Origin: Aquabacter cavernae | GTDB lineage: Bacteria; Pseudomonadota; Alphaproteobacteria; Rhizobiales; Xanthobacteraceae | Assembly (NCBI RefSeq): GCF_003993795.1 | Contig: NZ_RWKV01000008.1 | Span: 930,001 to 994,000 of the forward strand | Reading direction: 5' to 3' | Length of the DNA: 64,000 nt | In this document: piece after piece, positions 31,874 to 43,029 of the stretch | Numbering within the stretch: position 1 is the first letter of the stretch | How the letters are laid out: each line of letters begins with the position of its first letter | Program-made: the position numbers and the translations under genes | Notes under the pieces: generated by a model | Database searches by the model: none | Seen by the model: the letters and a program-made list of their open reading frames with translations, nothing else | What the model was told of the DNA's origin: nothing

Positions 31874-33022
31874 TCAGTCCGCCACCGCCTCCAGCGCACC
31901 CATGATGTGATAGAGGCTGCTGGCCCGCGCGGGCTCGCGCAGGGGCTGGCCGTCCGGGCCGATATGCTCCCACCAGGACCCGGCGACGGGATGGACCAGG
32001 AAGCGCCGCAGGCCCGCCACGGCCACCGCCGCGCAGTGATCGGCCATGATGCGTTCGGCCTGTGAAGCGGCCTCGCTGCGCAGCAGGGCATGGGCCTTCA
32101 CCCGCTCCGTCTGGGGCCACAGCCGGGCCCGATTGTCACGTACCGCAAGCGCGGGATCGAGTTCGTTCAGCGCGAGGCCGAGGAACGCATCGACCCCTTG
32201 GGCCTCCGCGAGATTGATGAGGCGCAAAGCGGCGGCGATCGCGTCCGGTCGCCCGCGACGTGCGCCCCAACGCAGCAGCAGCCATGCCCACTCGAACTGG
32301 TGGCCCGGCTCCACGATGGCCTCCGGGCCCTCGGGAATGCGCCGCCATTGCCGGTCATAATATTCATGCACCGCCCCGGTGGCGGGATCGATGAAGCGGT
32401 CGAGGCAGAGCTGCGCGATCTTGTCCGCGCGCTCCTCCCATCCCTGCCCGGGCGCGAGATCCTCCCAGGCTAGGAACGCCTCCAGCAGATGCATGTGCGG
32501 ATTGGCCTTCAGGGGCGCCGTGGGTGGCGCGCCCTCTTCAAATCCGGCCTCAGGATGGGCGTAGCCCGCGCGCATCGCGTCGCGCAGCGCAGCCGCCCGC
32601 GCGGCGAGCCGCCCGCCGCCCTCTCCGATCCCGGCGGCGGCGGCGAGGCCGAACAGGACAAAGGCATGGTCATAAAGGTCGAAGTCCCTCCGCACCGGCG
32701 CGCCACCGGGGGCGACGGAAGGAATGACCAGCCCTTCCGCCTTCAGATGATCCCGCTCCAGCGCCGCCAGCCCATGGCGGACCAGTTCCCGCGCCGGGCC
32801 GTCCCAGCCCAGCCGGGCGGCAGTGGCGAACACATAGATCTGCCGGGAGACGAGCCGCGCCCGGCGGGGATCGTCCATGACGACGCCGTCCGGGCTCAGG
32901 CGCTCGAAGAAGCCGCCCGCCGCACGATCCACGCCGATGTCCGCCCAGAAGGGCAACGCCGTCCCGAACATCCAGTCCTTCAGCGCCTCTGCCTCGGCGG
33001 CGAAATCCGGCTTGGGGCTCAT
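31874..33022 (-). CDS. AGE-family sugar epimerase/isomerase
   Basis: A 382-aa protein of the N-acylglucosamine 2-epimerase/mannose isomerase (alpha/alpha barrel) family. Recognisable parts are [78 protein letters not shown] (catalytic His region) and [15 protein letters not shown]. The exact sugar cannot be told. Its ATG overlaps the gmhB stop, so the pair is coupled; GmhB acts on heptose bisphosphate, which suggests a role in surface-sugar precursors. Confidence 0.87.
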   Translation of the reverse strand: MSPKPDFAAEAEALKDWMFGTALPFWADIGVDRAAGGFFERLSPDGVVMDDPRRARLVSRQIYVFATAARLGWDGPARELVRHGLAALERDHLKAEGLVIPSVAPGGAPVRRDFDLYDHAFVLFGLAAAAGIGEGGGRLAARAAALRDAMRAGYAHPEAGFEEGAPPTAPLKANPHMHLLEAFLAWEDLAPGQGWEERADKIAQLCLDRFIDPATGAVHEYYDRQWRRIPEGPEAIVEPGHQFEWAWLLLRWGARRGRPDAIAAALRLINLAEAQGVDAFLGLALNELDPALAVRDNRARLWPQTERVKAHALLRSEAASQAERIMADHCAAVAVAGLRRFLVHPVAGSWWEHIGPDGQPLREPARASSLYHIMGALEAVAD

Positions 33023-33570
33023 TGTGCCCCCGCATCGCGCAGGAGGGCGGCGATGAAGGCGTCGAGGTCGTCCCCGGTGAACAGGTGTCCGGCGATTCCG
33101 GCGGCGGCGGCGGCCATCATGTCCGTGTCCTTGTCCCCCACCATGAAGCTGCGGGCGCGGTCCACCGGCCAGTGGCGCATCAGGTCCAGCAGCATGCCCG
33201 CTTCCGGCTTGCGCCAGTCCGATGCCCGGCGATAGGGCTCCACGGTCCCCTCCGGATGGTAGGGGCAGAAGCGCTCGTCATCGATACGCGCGCCCGCCTC
33301 CGCAAGGCCCCGCTCCATATGCGCCCGCACGGCCCGGTAGGCGGCTTCCGTATAGAGGCCGCGCGCGATACCCGACTGGTTGGTGACGATGAAGGCGAAG
33401 AACCCGGCCTCGTTGATCCGCCGCACCGCCGCTCGGGCGCCGGGCATCCAGTGGAAGCGGGCCACGTCGCCCACATAGCCGAGATCGCGGTTGATGACCC
33501 CGTCGCGATCCAGGAACACGGCGGGTCGCAGGGCCGTCTTGTGGGAGGCGGGATCTGGGGTATCAGGCAT
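33019..33570 (-). CDS. gmhB: D,D-heptose 1,7-bisphosphate phosphatase-like HAD protein
   Basis: A 183-aa HAD-IIIA phosphatase. Motif I is [11 protein letters not shown], motif [14 protein letters not shown], a lysine motif [12 protein letters not shown] and motif [15 protein letters not shown]. These fit GmhB, which removes the 7-phosphate in ADP-heptose synthesis for LPS; a histidinol-phosphatase-like role is less likely. One of the usual four zinc cysteines is visible in FCPYHPEG, so the zinc loop is reduced. The ribosome-binding site is weak. Long upstream extensions of the frame were discarded. Confidence 0.82.
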   Translation of the reverse strand: MPDTPDPASHKTALRPAVFLDRDGVINRDLGYVGDVARFHWMPGARAAVRRINEAGFFAFIVTNQSGIARGLYTEAAYRAVRAHMERGLAEAGARIDDERFCPYHPEGTVEPYRRASDWRKPEAGMLLDLMRHWPVDRARSFMVGDKDTDMMAAAAAGIAGHLFTGDDLDAFIAALLRDAGAQ

Positions 33571-33687
33571 CACGCCGCCGCTATAGCAAATCCCGCAGCC
33601 GCGGGAGAGGTAAGTTCTCTCTTTCCCGCGCGCCGCCCGTGTGACAGCTTGGCCCGAAACATAGTCCTCCGGGACGGAGAAACGCCC

Positions 33688-33963
33688 ATGCCCCAATCCC
33701 TTCCCTCCGGTCGGCAGATCGCCGCCGCCCTCGCCCTTCTCGGTGAAAGCCGGGCCGATATGGCGGCCGCGAGCGGTCTTTCGGAAGTGGAGTTCGCCGC
33801 CGCCGAGGCGGGGGCCGCCGGTTCGGGGGCGCTGGACGAGGTACGCCGCGCCCTGGAGGGAGCGGGCATCGAGTTTCTCCACGATGGCGCTCCGGGCGTG
33901 CGCCTGCGCCCCCCGGCCGACGGCATCATGCCGAGTGATCTCAATGCCTCGAACGACGGCTGA
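33688..33963 (+). CDS. small XRE-like helix-turn-helix protein
   Basis: A 91-aa protein starting [19 protein letters not shown]. The stretch [22 protein letters not shown] resembles the first helices of an XRE/Cro domain. [19 protein letters not shown] matches the tail common to small rhizobial XRE regulators. The recognition helix is not clearly conserved, so DNA binding is uncertain. GGACGGAGAAACGCCC precedes the ATG. It is divergent from gmhB. Confidence 0.65.
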   Translation: MPQSLPSGRQIAAALALLGESRADMAAASGLSEVEFAAAEAGAAGSGALDEVRRALEGAGIEFLHDGAPGVRLRPPADGIMPSDLNASNDG

Positions 33964-34104
33964 CATGGAAGGCGGACGCCTCATGCGCTGTCCGCTTGTG
34001 GTCGGCTTGGCTTGCGCTATCTTCGCTATCCCGCTGCGGTCCGGATCATTCGGGCGGCGGCCAAGAGCGGCGCACGAAAACCATCGCGCGCCTGGAGGAC
34101 AAGA

Positions 34105-34320
34105 ATGCTGAAGCACCCGTTGGAAGGGCAGATCATCGAAGGCCTCGGCGTGATCGAGACCGTCGAGAGCGACAATATCCTGCGGTGGGACGGCAAGATG
34201 GTCTATGTGGAGCAGGACATCTTCCACAACGGCCAGCTCGTCCATGCCAAGTACAAGCGGCGCGTGACGAAGGAAGTGGCCCGCGTCCTGCTCGCGAGCA
34301 TCACCGCCTCCAGCAACTGA
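34105..34320 (+). CDS. small conserved hypothetical protein
   Basis: A 71-aa protein, [20 protein letters not shown] at the start, without signal peptide or membrane helix. The content is mixed beta-like sequence with a basic tail ([15 protein letters not shown]). TGGAGGACAAGA gives a strong ribosome-binding site at this ATG, so expression is plausible. Function unknown. It ends 10 bases before the convergent methyltransferase. Confidence 0.7.
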   Translation: MLKHPLEGQIIEGLGVIETVESDNILRWDGKMVYVEQDIFHNGQLVHAKYKRRVTKEVARVLLASITASSN

Positions 34321-34329
34321 GCGGCGGCC

Positions 34330-34998
34330 TCAGTTGCCCACCCGCGCCAGCGCGAAACCGTCATAGCCCTTGCAGCCCACGGTCTGGACGGCAGTGACGG
34401 TGAGGCGCGGGTTCGCCGCCATGAGATCGAACAAATGCCGCGTCGCCTGGATGCGCGGATCGGTGCTGTCGCCGTCCGCCACCGCGCCGTCGCGGATCAC
34501 ATTGTCCCACACCATCAGCGTGCCGGGCCGCGACAGCTTGAGCGCCCATTCCAGATAGTTGGGATTGTTGGGCTTGTCCGCGTCCACGAAGATGAGGTCG
34601 AACGGCCCCTCGCCCCCCGCCACCAGCTTCGGCAGCGTGTCGAGGGCCGCGCCCTCCTTCAGCGAGATGCGCCCGGCAACCTCCGCCAACTCGAAATTGG
34701 ACCGGGCCACCGCCGCATGGGCGGGGTCGAACTCCAGGGTCACGAGCTGCCCGTCCGCAGGCAGCGCGCGGGCCATGCAGATGCCGCTATAGCCGCCCAG
34801 CGTGCCGATCTCCAGGATGCGCCGCGCGCCGGTCATCTGCACGAAGAGCGCCAGCAGCCGGCCCTGGGCGGGCGACACCGCGATGGCCGGAAGGCCGGCC
34901 GCCTCGCTCGACGCCAGCACTTGATCGAGGATCGGATCGGGACCGAGAATGGCTTCGCCGATATAATCGTCAACGCGCGTCCAGACATCCCGAGCCAT
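34330..34998 (-). CDS. class I SAM-dependent O-methyltransferase
   Basis: A 222-aa protein of the catechol/caffeoyl-CoA O-methyltransferase-like family. Motif I is ILEIGTLGGYSGICMARAL; the acidic residue is in LVTLEFDPAHAAVA; metal-site residues are in LIFVDADKPNN and VWDNVIRDG. These are metal-dependent enzymes acting on hydroxylated aromatics or related molecules; the acceptor here is unknown. GGGAGGCC precedes the ATG at 34998. Confidence 0.88.
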   Translation of the reverse strand: MARDVWTRVDDYIGEAILGPDPILDQVLASSEAAGLPAIAVSPAQGRLLALFVQMTGARRILEIGTLGGYSGICMARALPADGQLVTLEFDPAHAAVARSNFELAEVAGRISLKEGAALDTLPKLVAGGEGPFDLIFVDADKPNNPNYLEWALKLSRPGTLMVWDNVIRDGAVADGDSTDPRIQATRHLFDLMAANPRLTVTAVQTVGCKGYDGFALARVGN

Positions 34999-35097
34999 GG
35001 TAGGCCTCCCGTGAAACGCGGCCACGCCATGATGGCGAGCCACCGGCATTCAAGACATGACCGTCCCAAACTCCCGCTGCGCCGGACGGGAGGATCG

Positions 35098-35529
35098 CTA
35101 TTCCTCGTCGCTCTCGCGGGCGGCACGCACGGAGAGCACCGCATAGGCCACCACCAGGGCCACCTCCAGCACGGACAGGACCATGAGGCGCGACATGCCC
35201 TCCGGCGCCCACACGCCCAGTGCCACCTGGGTGGCGGTGGCGATGAGCCAGAGCACCACGCCCCAGCCGGCCCCGAGCCAAAGCCCCACGCCCGCGATGG
35301 GATCGATGATGGCGGCCCAGACGATCCCCGCCTGAACCAGGGTGGGCAATTCCGGGAAGCCGCCGAACTGCCCCTCGCCGATGCCGCAGATGATGGCCCA
35401 GTGGAACACCGACTCGGCCAGCAGGAACAGCGCCACCGCGCGCAGATAGAAGACCAGCCGCCGACGCCAGGGGGTCATGCGCTCCATATGCGCCTTGGCG
35501 CTGGCGTCGATGGGGTCGTAATGGCTCAT
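35098..35529 (-). CDS. four-helix membrane protein, probably DUF6163 family
   Basis: A 143-aa inner-membrane protein with about four helices (residues near 24-50, 60-80, 82-104 and 112-136) and short cytoplasmic ends. The N-terminus is DPIDASAKAHMERMTPWRRR. The layout and the beginning of the first helix suit the Hyphomicrobiales family DUF6163, of unknown function. It lies 5 bases downstream of the hydrolase gene and is probably co-transcribed with it. Confidence 0.7.
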   Translation of the reverse strand: MSHYDPIDASAKAHMERMTPWRRRLVFYLRAVALFLLAESVFHWAIICGIGEGQFGGFPELPTLVQAGIVWAAIIDPIAGVGLWLGAGWGVVLWLIATATQVALGVWAPEGMSRLMVLSVLEVALVVAYAVLSVRAARESDEE

Positions 35530-35534
35530 TCAGA

Positions 35535-36605
35535 TCAGGCCAGTTCCGCCGCGAGGGAGAGTTCGTCGTCAATGGGCGCGAAATGCGCCTGGATAACGTC
35601 GGGATCCACATCCGCGAGGCGTGCCGGCTCCCAGCGGGGCGCATTGTCCTTGTCCACGATGATGGCGCGCACGCCCTCGTAGAAATCGTGCCCCCGCGCC
35701 ACGCGGTTCACCACCCGGAACTCGGTGGCGAGCGCGCCCCCGAGCGTCAGGGTCGGCCCGCGGCGCATCTGCTCCATGGTGATGGCGAGGCTGGTGGGGC
35801 AAGCGGCCCGCATGGCGTCGGCCGACTTGCGGGCGAATGCCGCCGCCTCGCCGTCCGTGCCCGCGATCTCGTCCAGCCGGGCGAGGATGGCTCCGATGTC
35901 GGTGCGCCCGAAGGCATCGGCAATCAGGTCGCCATGGGCATCGAGGGGTGCGGGCGCGGGCGCGGCGGAATACGCCGCCAGGGCTGCGTCCACCGGCTCA
36001 CCGCCTGCGAGCGCGGCTTCCAGCTCGGCCATGCGGGCGGACGGCACCACATGGGTGGCGAGCCCCACCGCCTTGGCGTCCGCCGCCTTGATGCGCGCGC
36101 CGGTGAGCGCCAGATAGACGCCCCGCGCGCCGGGCAGGCGCGGCAGCACATAGGTGCCGCCCACGTCCGGGAACAAGCCGATATTCACCTCGGGCATGGC
36201 GAACAGATAGCGGTCGCCCGCCACGCGATAGGCCCCGTGGGCCGACAGCCCGAAGCCGCCGCCCATGCAGATGCCGTCGATGAGCGACACATAGGGCTTG
36301 GGATAGGTGCCGATATAATGATTGAGGAGATATTCCTCGCGCCAGAAGGTGATGGCCTCGTCGGCCTGGCCCGAGCGGCCCAAATCATAGATGGCGCGAA
36401 TGTCGCCGCCCGCGCAGAAGGCCTTCTCCCCGGCGGCCTTCAAGACCACCCGCGTCACCTGCGGGTCATCCGCCCATTCCAGCAACTGGGGATGGATCAT
36501 CCGCACCATCTGGTGGCTCAGGGCGTTGAGCGCCTTGGGCCGGTTGAGGGTGATGATGCCGGCCTCACCCCGGCGCTCGAACAGGACCTCAGCCTCGCTG
36601 CTCAC
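35535..36605 (-). CDS. 3-hydroxyisobutyryl-CoA hydrolase (crotonase family)
   Basis: A 356-aa crotonase-fold enzyme of valine breakdown that releases 3-hydroxyisobutyrate from its CoA ester. It has ITLNRPKALNALSHQMV, the oxyanion loop FCAGGDIRAIYDLG, DGICMGGGFGLSAHG and PEVNIGLFPDVGGTYVLPR (catalytic Glu/Asp region). Its C-terminal extension separates it from plain enoyl-CoA hydratases. The start I use is the GTG at 36605 behind GAGGAACACCA; the longest frame instead begins at a TTG ten codons earlier. Confidence 0.88.
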   Translation of the reverse strand: MSSEAEVLFERRGEAGIITLNRPKALNALSHQMVRMIHPQLLEWADDPQVTRVVLKAAGEKAFCAGGDIRAIYDLGRSGQADEAITFWREEYLLNHYIGTYPKPYVSLIDGICMGGGFGLSAHGAYRVAGDRYLFAMPEVNIGLFPDVGGTYVLPRLPGARGVYLALTGARIKAADAKAVGLATHVVPSARMAELEAALAGGEPVDAALAAYSAAPAPAPLDAHGDLIADAFGRTDIGAILARLDEIAGTDGEAAAFARKSADAMRAACPTSLAITMEQMRRGPTLTLGGALATEFRVVNRVARGHDFYEGVRAIIVDKDNAPRWEPARLADVDPDVIQAHFAPIDDELSLAAELA

Positions 36606-36713
36606 TGGTGTTCCTCGGCGCTTGTTCTTGATCAATGGGGGGCAGGGTTAGACGGGTGGCCCCCCAGCGTCAACGGTTCCGCCCGGCGGGGAATGGCCTC
36701 GCCTCCCGGTTAG

Positions 36714-37814
<1,101 letters not shown>

Positions 37815-37817
37815 GCC

Positions 37818-39062
37818 ATGAACCGGCCGGACCTGCCCTTGCCCGTCACCCTGGCCGATGTGGAGGCCGTGCGCCCCGTGGTGGAGGCGGCGGTCCTGCG
37901 CACCCCCACCCTGAAGGCCCCGCGCCTCTCCGCCCTCACCGGCGCGGACGTGTGGGTGAAGTTCGAGAATTTCCAGCTCACCTCTTCCTTCAAGGAGCGC
38001 GGTGCGGTGGCGAAGCTGGCGCATCTCTCCGCCGATGAGGCGGCGCGCGGCGTCATCGCCATGTCGGCGGGTAACCATGCCCAGGCGGTGGCCTATCACG
38101 GGACGCGGCTCGGCATCTCCACCACCATCGTGATGCCCGAGACCACCCCCCAGGTGAAGGTGCTCGCCACCGAGGCCTTCGGGGCGCGGGTCGTTCTGTA
38201 TGGGGAGACCGTCTCGGACGCCGAGCTGGAAGCACGCCGCCTCGCCGAGGCCGAGCAGCGCGTGTTCGTGCATCCTTATGACGACCCCTACGTCATTGCG
38301 GGCCAGGGCACCATCGCCCTGGAAATGCTGGAAGACGGGCCGGTCTTCGATTCCATCCTGGTGCCCGTGGGCGGCGGAGGCATGATCTCCGGCATCGCCG
38401 TCGCCGTGAAGGGGCGCGCGCCGCAGACCGAGGTGGTGGGCATCGAGGCCGGTCTCTATCCGGCGATGAAGTGCATGCTGGACGGCACCGAGCGCCCCTC
38501 CGGCGGGCCGACGCTGGCCGAGGGCATCGCCGTGCGCAATGTGGGCCGCTTGACCTCGGAGATCGTGGCCCGCCTCGTGTCGGACATCGTGCTCGTGGAA
38601 GAGAGCACGCTGGAGCGGGCGGTGAACGCCTTCCTCACGCTCCAGAAGACCGTCGCCGAAGGCGCAGGCGCCGCCGGGCTCGCCGCCCTGCTCACGGAGC
38701 CCGAGCGCTTCCGGGGCCGCACCGTGGGCCTCGTGCTGTGCGGCGGCAATATCGACCCGCGCGTGCTGGCGGGAATCATGATGCGCGAGCTGGAGCGCGA
38801 CCACCGCATCGTCTCCTTCCGCCTCACCATCCTGGACCGGCCGGGGATGCTGGGGCGCATCTCCACGCTGCTCGGCAAGCTCGGGGCCAATATCCTGGAA
38901 GTGCACCATCGCCGCACCTTCCTGGATGTGCCGGCCAAGGGCACCCGCCTGGACCTGACCGTGGAGACCCGCGACCAGGCCCATGCCGAGGTCATAGAAG
39001 CCGCCCTCGCGGCGGAGGGCCTGCCGGTGCAGCGCCTGGGCGCCGGCGGCGCCGATTGGTAG
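37818..39062 (+). CDS. ilvA: threonine ammonia-lyase with C-terminal ACT domain
   Basis: A PLP enzyme (414 aa) that converts threonine to 2-oxobutyrate, the entry to isoleucine. The PLP lysine is Lys59 in LTSSFKERGAVAK; the phosphate-binding glycines are in PVGGGGMISGIA; SAGNHAQAVAYH is the substrate loop. A single ACT-like domain (about residues 330-405, RPGMLGRISTLLGKLGANI) suggests allosteric control. It is the ~410-residue short form rather than the ~510-residue two-ACT enzyme. It is coupled to hemB. Confidence 0.93.
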   Translation: MNRPDLPLPVTLADVEAVRPVVEAAVLRTPTLKAPRLSALTGADVWVKFENFQLTSSFKERGAVAKLAHLSADEAARGVIAMSAGNHAQAVAYHGTRLGISTTIVMPETTPQVKVLATEAFGARVVLYGETVSDAELEARRLAEAEQRVFVHPYDDPYVIAGQGTIALEMLEDGPVFDSILVPVGGGGMISGIAVAVKGRAPQTEVVGIEAGLYPAMKCMLDGTERPSGGPTLAEGIAVRNVGRLTSEIVARLVSDIVLVEESTLERAVNAFLTLQKTVAEGAGAAGLAALLTEPERFRGRTVGLVLCGGNIDPRVLAGIMMRELERDHRIVSFRLTILDRPGMLGRISTLLGKLGANILEVHHRRTFLDVPAKGTRLDLTVETRDQAHAEVIEAALAAEGLPVQRLGAGGADW

Positions 39063-39141
39063 CAGAGAACCGCCCCTTCAACGCTGCCTTGCCCTCGCCT
39101 CACTCCCCCTCCACATAGGAGGTGGAGGAGTCGAGAAGGAC

Positions 39142-39681
39142 ATGAGCTACACGTCCCCCGAGGACCGCGGTTTCGGAAGCATTGCCCCGGACCGTCCCCA
39201 CGCCTACGATCCGGCAATTCAGCCCGAATATTTTGAAGGTGTTCTTGCGCGGCGCGTCATGGCCTTCGCCATCGATGCCGTTATCATCATCGCCCCCATC
39301 GTTTTGCTGGCCATCTTCATCTTCGTGTTCGGCATCGTCACGCTGAGCCTTGGCTGGATGCTGTTTCCGGTCCTGGGTCCGGCCTTCGCCATCTGGGCCA
39401 TCTGGTACAATGCCGTGACGCTGGGCTCCCCTGCCTCGGCGACGCTGGGCATGCGCGCCATGAATATCGAGATGCGCACCTGGTACGGCGCCCCGGCCTA
39501 TGGGCTGCTGGGCGCGGTCCATGCCCTCGCCTACTGGATCTCGGTCAGCGTCTGCACGCCGCTGATTCTCCTGGTGGCGCTGTTCAACGGCCGCCGGCGC
39601 CAGCTTCACGACTTTCTCGTGGGCACGGTGATCGTGAATACGCAATCACGGGCCGCCGGGCTGCGCCGCCGCACCTTTTGA
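39142..39681 (+). CDS. RDD-family membrane protein
   Basis: A 179-aa inner-membrane protein with an RDD domain: LARRVMAFAIDAVIIIAPIV carries the Arg and Asp, and RRRQLHDFLVGTVIV is the usual C-terminal part. Three to four helices are predicted. Family members are linked to ion transport or remain uncharacterised. GGAGTCGAGAAGGAC precedes the ATG. It lies between ilvA and bpt, an arrangement I expect in this order of bacteria. Confidence 0.88.
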   Translation: MSYTSPEDRGFGSIAPDRPHAYDPAIQPEYFEGVLARRVMAFAIDAVIIIAPIVLLAIFIFVFGIVTLSLGWMLFPVLGPAFAIWAIWYNAVTLGSPASATLGMRAMNIEMRTWYGAPAYGLLGAVHALAYWISVSVCTPLILLVALFNGRRRQLHDFLVGTVIVNTQSRAAGLRRRTF

Positions 39682-39773
39682 TGTGGCAGACCGACGGAAA
39701 CCTTTGACCGCCTCGCCCTGGGGAGCCATGCTGTCGCATTGTTCCTCAGGAGAGGCGCCGGGGCTCCAGTGCC

Positions 39774-40547
39774 GTGACCGAGCATTCGCGCGACACGCCG
39801 CAATTCTATCTGACGGCCCCTTCGCCGTGCCCCTATCTGCCGGGCCGCGAGGAGCGCAAGGTGTTCACCCATCTTGTGGGCGAGCGGGCAGCCTCCCTCA
39901 ATGACGTGCTCACCCAGGGCGGCTTCCGGCGCAGCCAGTCCATCGCCTATCGGCCGGCTTGCGAAGGGTGCCGGGCCTGCGTGTCCGTGCGCATCTGCGT
40001 CGATGAGTTCGACCTGACGCGCAGCTTCCGGCGGGTGCTGGCCGAGAATGAGGACCTGGCGGGCACCCTGCGCCCCGCTGCTCCCACCTCAGAGCAATAT
40101 TCCCTGTTCCGCGCCTATGTGAATGCGCGCCACGGCTCCGGCGGCATGGCCGACATGAGCGTGCTCGATTACGCGATGATGGTGGAGGACACCCATGTGG
40201 AGACCCGCATCGTCGAATATCGGCGGCGCGGGCCGGACACGCGCATCACCGGCCGGACGGTGGGCGACCTGTTCGCGGTGGCCCTCACGGACATCCTCGC
40301 GGACGGGCTGTCCATGGTCTATTCCTTCTACAACCCGAACCTGCCCGACCGCTCGCTGGGCACCTTCCTGATCCTCGACCACATCGCCCGCGCCAAGGAG
40401 ATGCACCTGCCCTATGTCTATCTGGGATATTGGGTGCAGGGGTCACGGAAGATGGATTATAAGCGTCGCTTCCTGCCCCAGGAGCGGCTCACGCCCGTGG
40501 GATGGGAGCGATCCGACGAACCCGTGAAAGCGAAGCCGCAGGAATGA
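39774..40547 (+). CDS. bpt: Bpt, aspartate/glutamate leucyltransferase
   Basis: Transfers leucine from Leu-tRNA to proteins with N-terminal Asp or Glu, marking them for ClpS/ClpAP. The 257-aa protein has [16 protein letters not shown], the CxxC region [33 protein letters not shown] and [16 protein letters not shown], all typical of the ATE/Bpt family. The start is a GTG. The stop overlaps the ATG of the MarC gene. Confidence 0.93.
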   Translation: MTEHSRDTPQFYLTAPSPCPYLPGREERKVFTHLVGERAASLNDVLTQGGFRRSQSIAYRPACEGCRACVSVRICVDEFDLTRSFRRVLAENEDLAGTLRPAAPTSEQYSLFRAYVNARHGSGGMADMSVLDYAMMVEDTHVETRIVEYRRRGPDTRITGRTVGDLFAVALTDILADGLSMVYSFYNPNLPDRSLGTFLILDHIARAKEMHLPYVYLGYWVQGSRKMDYKRRFLPQERLTPVGWERSDEPVKAKPQE

Positions 40548-41209
40548 GTCAGGCGTTCAACGTATTCCTCGCCGTCTTCGCCGCGCTGTTTCCGGTGGTC
40601 AATCCGCTGGGCGGCGCGCCGATCTTCTACCAGCTCACCCGCGACGTTCCGCCGGAGACCCGCGCGCGCATGGCGCGCAAGGTGGCGGTCTACGGCTTCG
40701 TGCTGCTGCTGGGCTCCATGATCATCGGCTCCCACGTCCTGACCTTCTTCGGCATCAGCCTGCCGGTGTTGCGGGTGGCGGGTGGCCTCGTGGTGACGTT
40801 CGTCGGCTGGCAGCTTCTCCACCAGGGCAACCCCACGCCCGAGCGCTCCGCCGCGCGCACCATCGACGTGGCGCAGATCGAGGGGCAGGCCTTCTATCCC
40901 ATCACCATGCCCCTCACCACGGGGCCGGGCTCCATCGCCACCAGCGTGGCCCTGGGCGCGCAGGCGGGCCTGCATACGAGCGATCCGGGCATGATGGCGG
41001 CGGCCACGGCGGCGGCCGTGCTGGGCCTCGCCGCCGTCTCCGCCACCATCTATCTCGCCTATCGCTATGCGGGCGACATCGAGCGCGTGCTCGGCCCCAA
41101 CGGAACCAATATTCTGGTGCGCCTGTTCGCCTTCATCCTGCTGTGCATCGGCATGCAGATCATGTGGATCGGCATCAGCTCGCTCATCACCAGCCTGCCC
41201 CACGGCTGA
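40544..41209 (+). CDS. MarC-family integral membrane protein
   Basis: A 221-aa protein with six predicted helices. It starts [20 protein letters not shown] and has [31 protein letters not shown] and [19 protein letters not shown], hallmarks of MarC/YchE proteins. Their transport role is unproven; an early link to antibiotic resistance was not confirmed. The ATG overlaps the bpt stop (ATGA). Confidence 0.92.
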   Translation: MSQAFNVFLAVFAALFPVVNPLGGAPIFYQLTRDVPPETRARMARKVAVYGFVLLLGSMIIGSHVLTFFGISLPVLRVAGGLVVTFVGWQLLHQGNPTPERSAARTIDVAQIEGQAFYPITMPLTTGPGSIATSVALGAQAGLHTSDPGMMAAATAAAVLGLAAVSATIYLAYRYAGDIERVLGPNGTNILVRLFAFILLCIGMQIMWIGISSLITSLPHG

Positions 41210-41230
41210 GGACGGCGGGGGGACTCCCGC

Positions 41231-43021
41231 TCAGGCGCCGGGATCCTCGCCGGAGAGCGTGCGCCGCTGCATTTCCAGCGCCTGCGCATAGGCATGGAGC
41301 GCCTCCGCCTCGTCCAGCAGGCCGACCGGCACCCGGGTCTTCCCGTCCACCACCGCCAGGATCGGCGTTCCCGCCCCGTCGAAGCGGCGCAGGGCGTCCT
41401 GGACATTCATGGTCCCCTCAAGGCCCCGGTCGGCGCAGATGGCAAGCTGCGCGGCCGGCATGGCGGGGTCCGCGCCATAGGTCATCAGCAGCCGGACGAG
41501 GCCCGCATAGGCCCCGGCCGCGTCCACCAGCAGCACGGCACGGGCGCCGCCATCGGCGAAGCGCGCGCGCAGGTCGCCCACCGATCCGTCTGCCGGAAAG
41601 ACCGGCGGGCCCGCCTGCATCAGGCGCTGCACGGTCAGCTCCCGCAGGACGCCCACGTCATGGGCGCCCCTTATGCTCTCCCCGCGCAGATGCATGCGCC
41701 AGGTGGAGAAGGAGTAGCCGAAGCCCAGGCGCACCGTGAGCGAACAGGCGATGGCCGCCACGAGCACGAGCCCGGCGATGGCGAGGTTGCCGGTGGCCTC
41801 CAGCACCAGGAAAGTCATGGTGGCCGGGCCCCCCACGATGCCCACCGCCAGCGCCGCCATCCCCACCACCGCCGCCACGACCGGATCGATATGGACGAAG
41901 GGCACCAGGATCAGCATCACGCCCGCAAACAGCTTGCCCATCATGGAGCCGAGGAACAAGGCGGCGGAGAACAGGCCGCCGCGGAACCCCGACCCCAGCG
42001 AGCAGGCGGCGGCAAGGATCTTCAAGGCGAGGATGCCCGCCACAGACAGGGTGATGGCGGAGCCCACCTGGATATGGATGGCGGCCTCGCCGCTGGCGAG
42101 CACCTGGGGCGAGACCAGCGCCAGCCCACCCACCGCGAGGCCCCCGACCACCGGACGCAAGGGCGCGGGCAGGCCACTGCGGGAAAAACCCTGCTCGATC
42201 AGCGTCATCAGGCGCATGACGCCGATGGCGAAGGCGGCCCCCACGAGGCCCAGCAGCAGATAGAGCAGATAGTCCGACGGCACCACGTCGGGCACCTGGG
42301 GGATGATGATGGGCGTGCCGACGACGCCCAGCATCTGGGCCGAGAGATAGCCCAGAAGTGCCGCCGCCATGACCGGCGCCACATGGGGGATGGCATAGAC
42401 GCCGATGATCAGCTCGAAGGCATAGAAGGCGCCCGCCAGCGGCGCATGGAAGGCGGCGGCGATGCCGCCCGCGGCCCCGCAGCCCACCAGCACCCGCAGG
42501 TCGCTGCGCTTGAGGCCGAGCTTCTGGCCGATGGCCGAGGCGATGCCCGAGCCCCATTGGGTATAGCCGGCCTCCATGCCCACCGAGGCGCCGAAGCCGT
42601 TGCCGATCACCGTCTGGCTGGAGAGGATGACGCTGTCCAGCAGCGACATCTTCCCCCCTTCAAGGGCGTTCGCCTCGATGGGATCCACCACCGGGGGGCG
42701 CCGCAGCCGCTTCACCAGAAGCGTGTAGAGGCCGATGATCAGCCCGCCGATGGCGGGCACGAAATACATGTAGGTGGCGGTCAGGTCCGGCGTGGCGCTG
42801 AGAAAGCCGCCCGGCCCGGTGTCGAACAGGCGCTCATGCAGCCAGTGGGCGGTGATGCTCATGAGCGTGGCGCCGGAGCCCGCCAGCACGCCCACCACGC
42901 AGGCGAGCAGCACCACCACCACTTCGCCACGGGCCGACACGGCCAGGAGCCGGGTCGCGGCCGGCCCCTCGGTCTCGCGTGCCGTAACCTCGAAGACCTT
43001 GTCCCGCGCCCCCGCGTCCAT
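41231..43021 (-). CDS. CLC-type chloride channel/antiporter with CBS domains
   Basis: A 596-aa protein with the CLC membrane domain (residues about 35-440) and a C-terminal CBS pair (about 455-580). The gating-glutamate motif, normally GREGP, reads VGMEAG here, keeping the Glu. AGGIAAAFHAPLAGAFYAFEL is the second conserved region and GSGFRGGLFSAALFLGSM replaces the usual GGIFAP-type motif. The serine-motif GSGIP is not recognisable. It may exchange chloride or another anion for protons. It starts 8 bases after the parC stop. Confidence 0.88.
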   Translation of the reverse strand: MDAGARDKVFEVTARETEGPAATRLLAVSARGEVVVVLLACVVGVLAGSGATLMSITAHWLHERLFDTGPGGFLSATPDLTATYMYFVPAIGGLIIGLYTLLVKRLRRPPVVDPIEANALEGGKMSLLDSVILSSQTVIGNGFGASVGMEAGYTQWGSGIASAIGQKLGLKRSDLRVLVGCGAAGGIAAAFHAPLAGAFYAFELIIGVYAIPHVAPVMAAALLGYLSAQMLGVVGTPIIIPQVPDVVPSDYLLYLLLGLVGAAFAIGVMRLMTLIEQGFSRSGLPAPLRPVVGGLAVGGLALVSPQVLASGEAAIHIQVGSAITLSVAGILALKILAAACSLGSGFRGGLFSAALFLGSMMGKLFAGVMLILVPFVHIDPVVAAVVGMAALAVGIVGGPATMTFLVLEATGNLAIAGLVLVAAIACSLTVRLGFGYSFSTWRMHLRGESIRGAHDVGVLRELTVQRLMQAGPPVFPADGSVGDLRARFADGGARAVLLVDAAGAYAGLVRLLMTYGADPAMPAAQLAICADRGLEGTMNVQDALRRFDGAGTPILAVVDGKTRVPVGLLDEAEALHAYAQALEMQRRTLSGEDPGA

Positions 43022-43029
43022 TCACGCCC

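Noticed and set aside
36606-36635. TTG start for the 3-hydroxyisobutyryl-CoA hydrolase
   Set aside because: The GTG at 36605 has GAGGA at good spacing, whereas no ribosome-binding site precedes the TTG.
40544-41209. MarC as an antibiotic-resistance gene
   Set aside because: The family name comes from an early link that later work did not support; nothing in the context suggests resistance.
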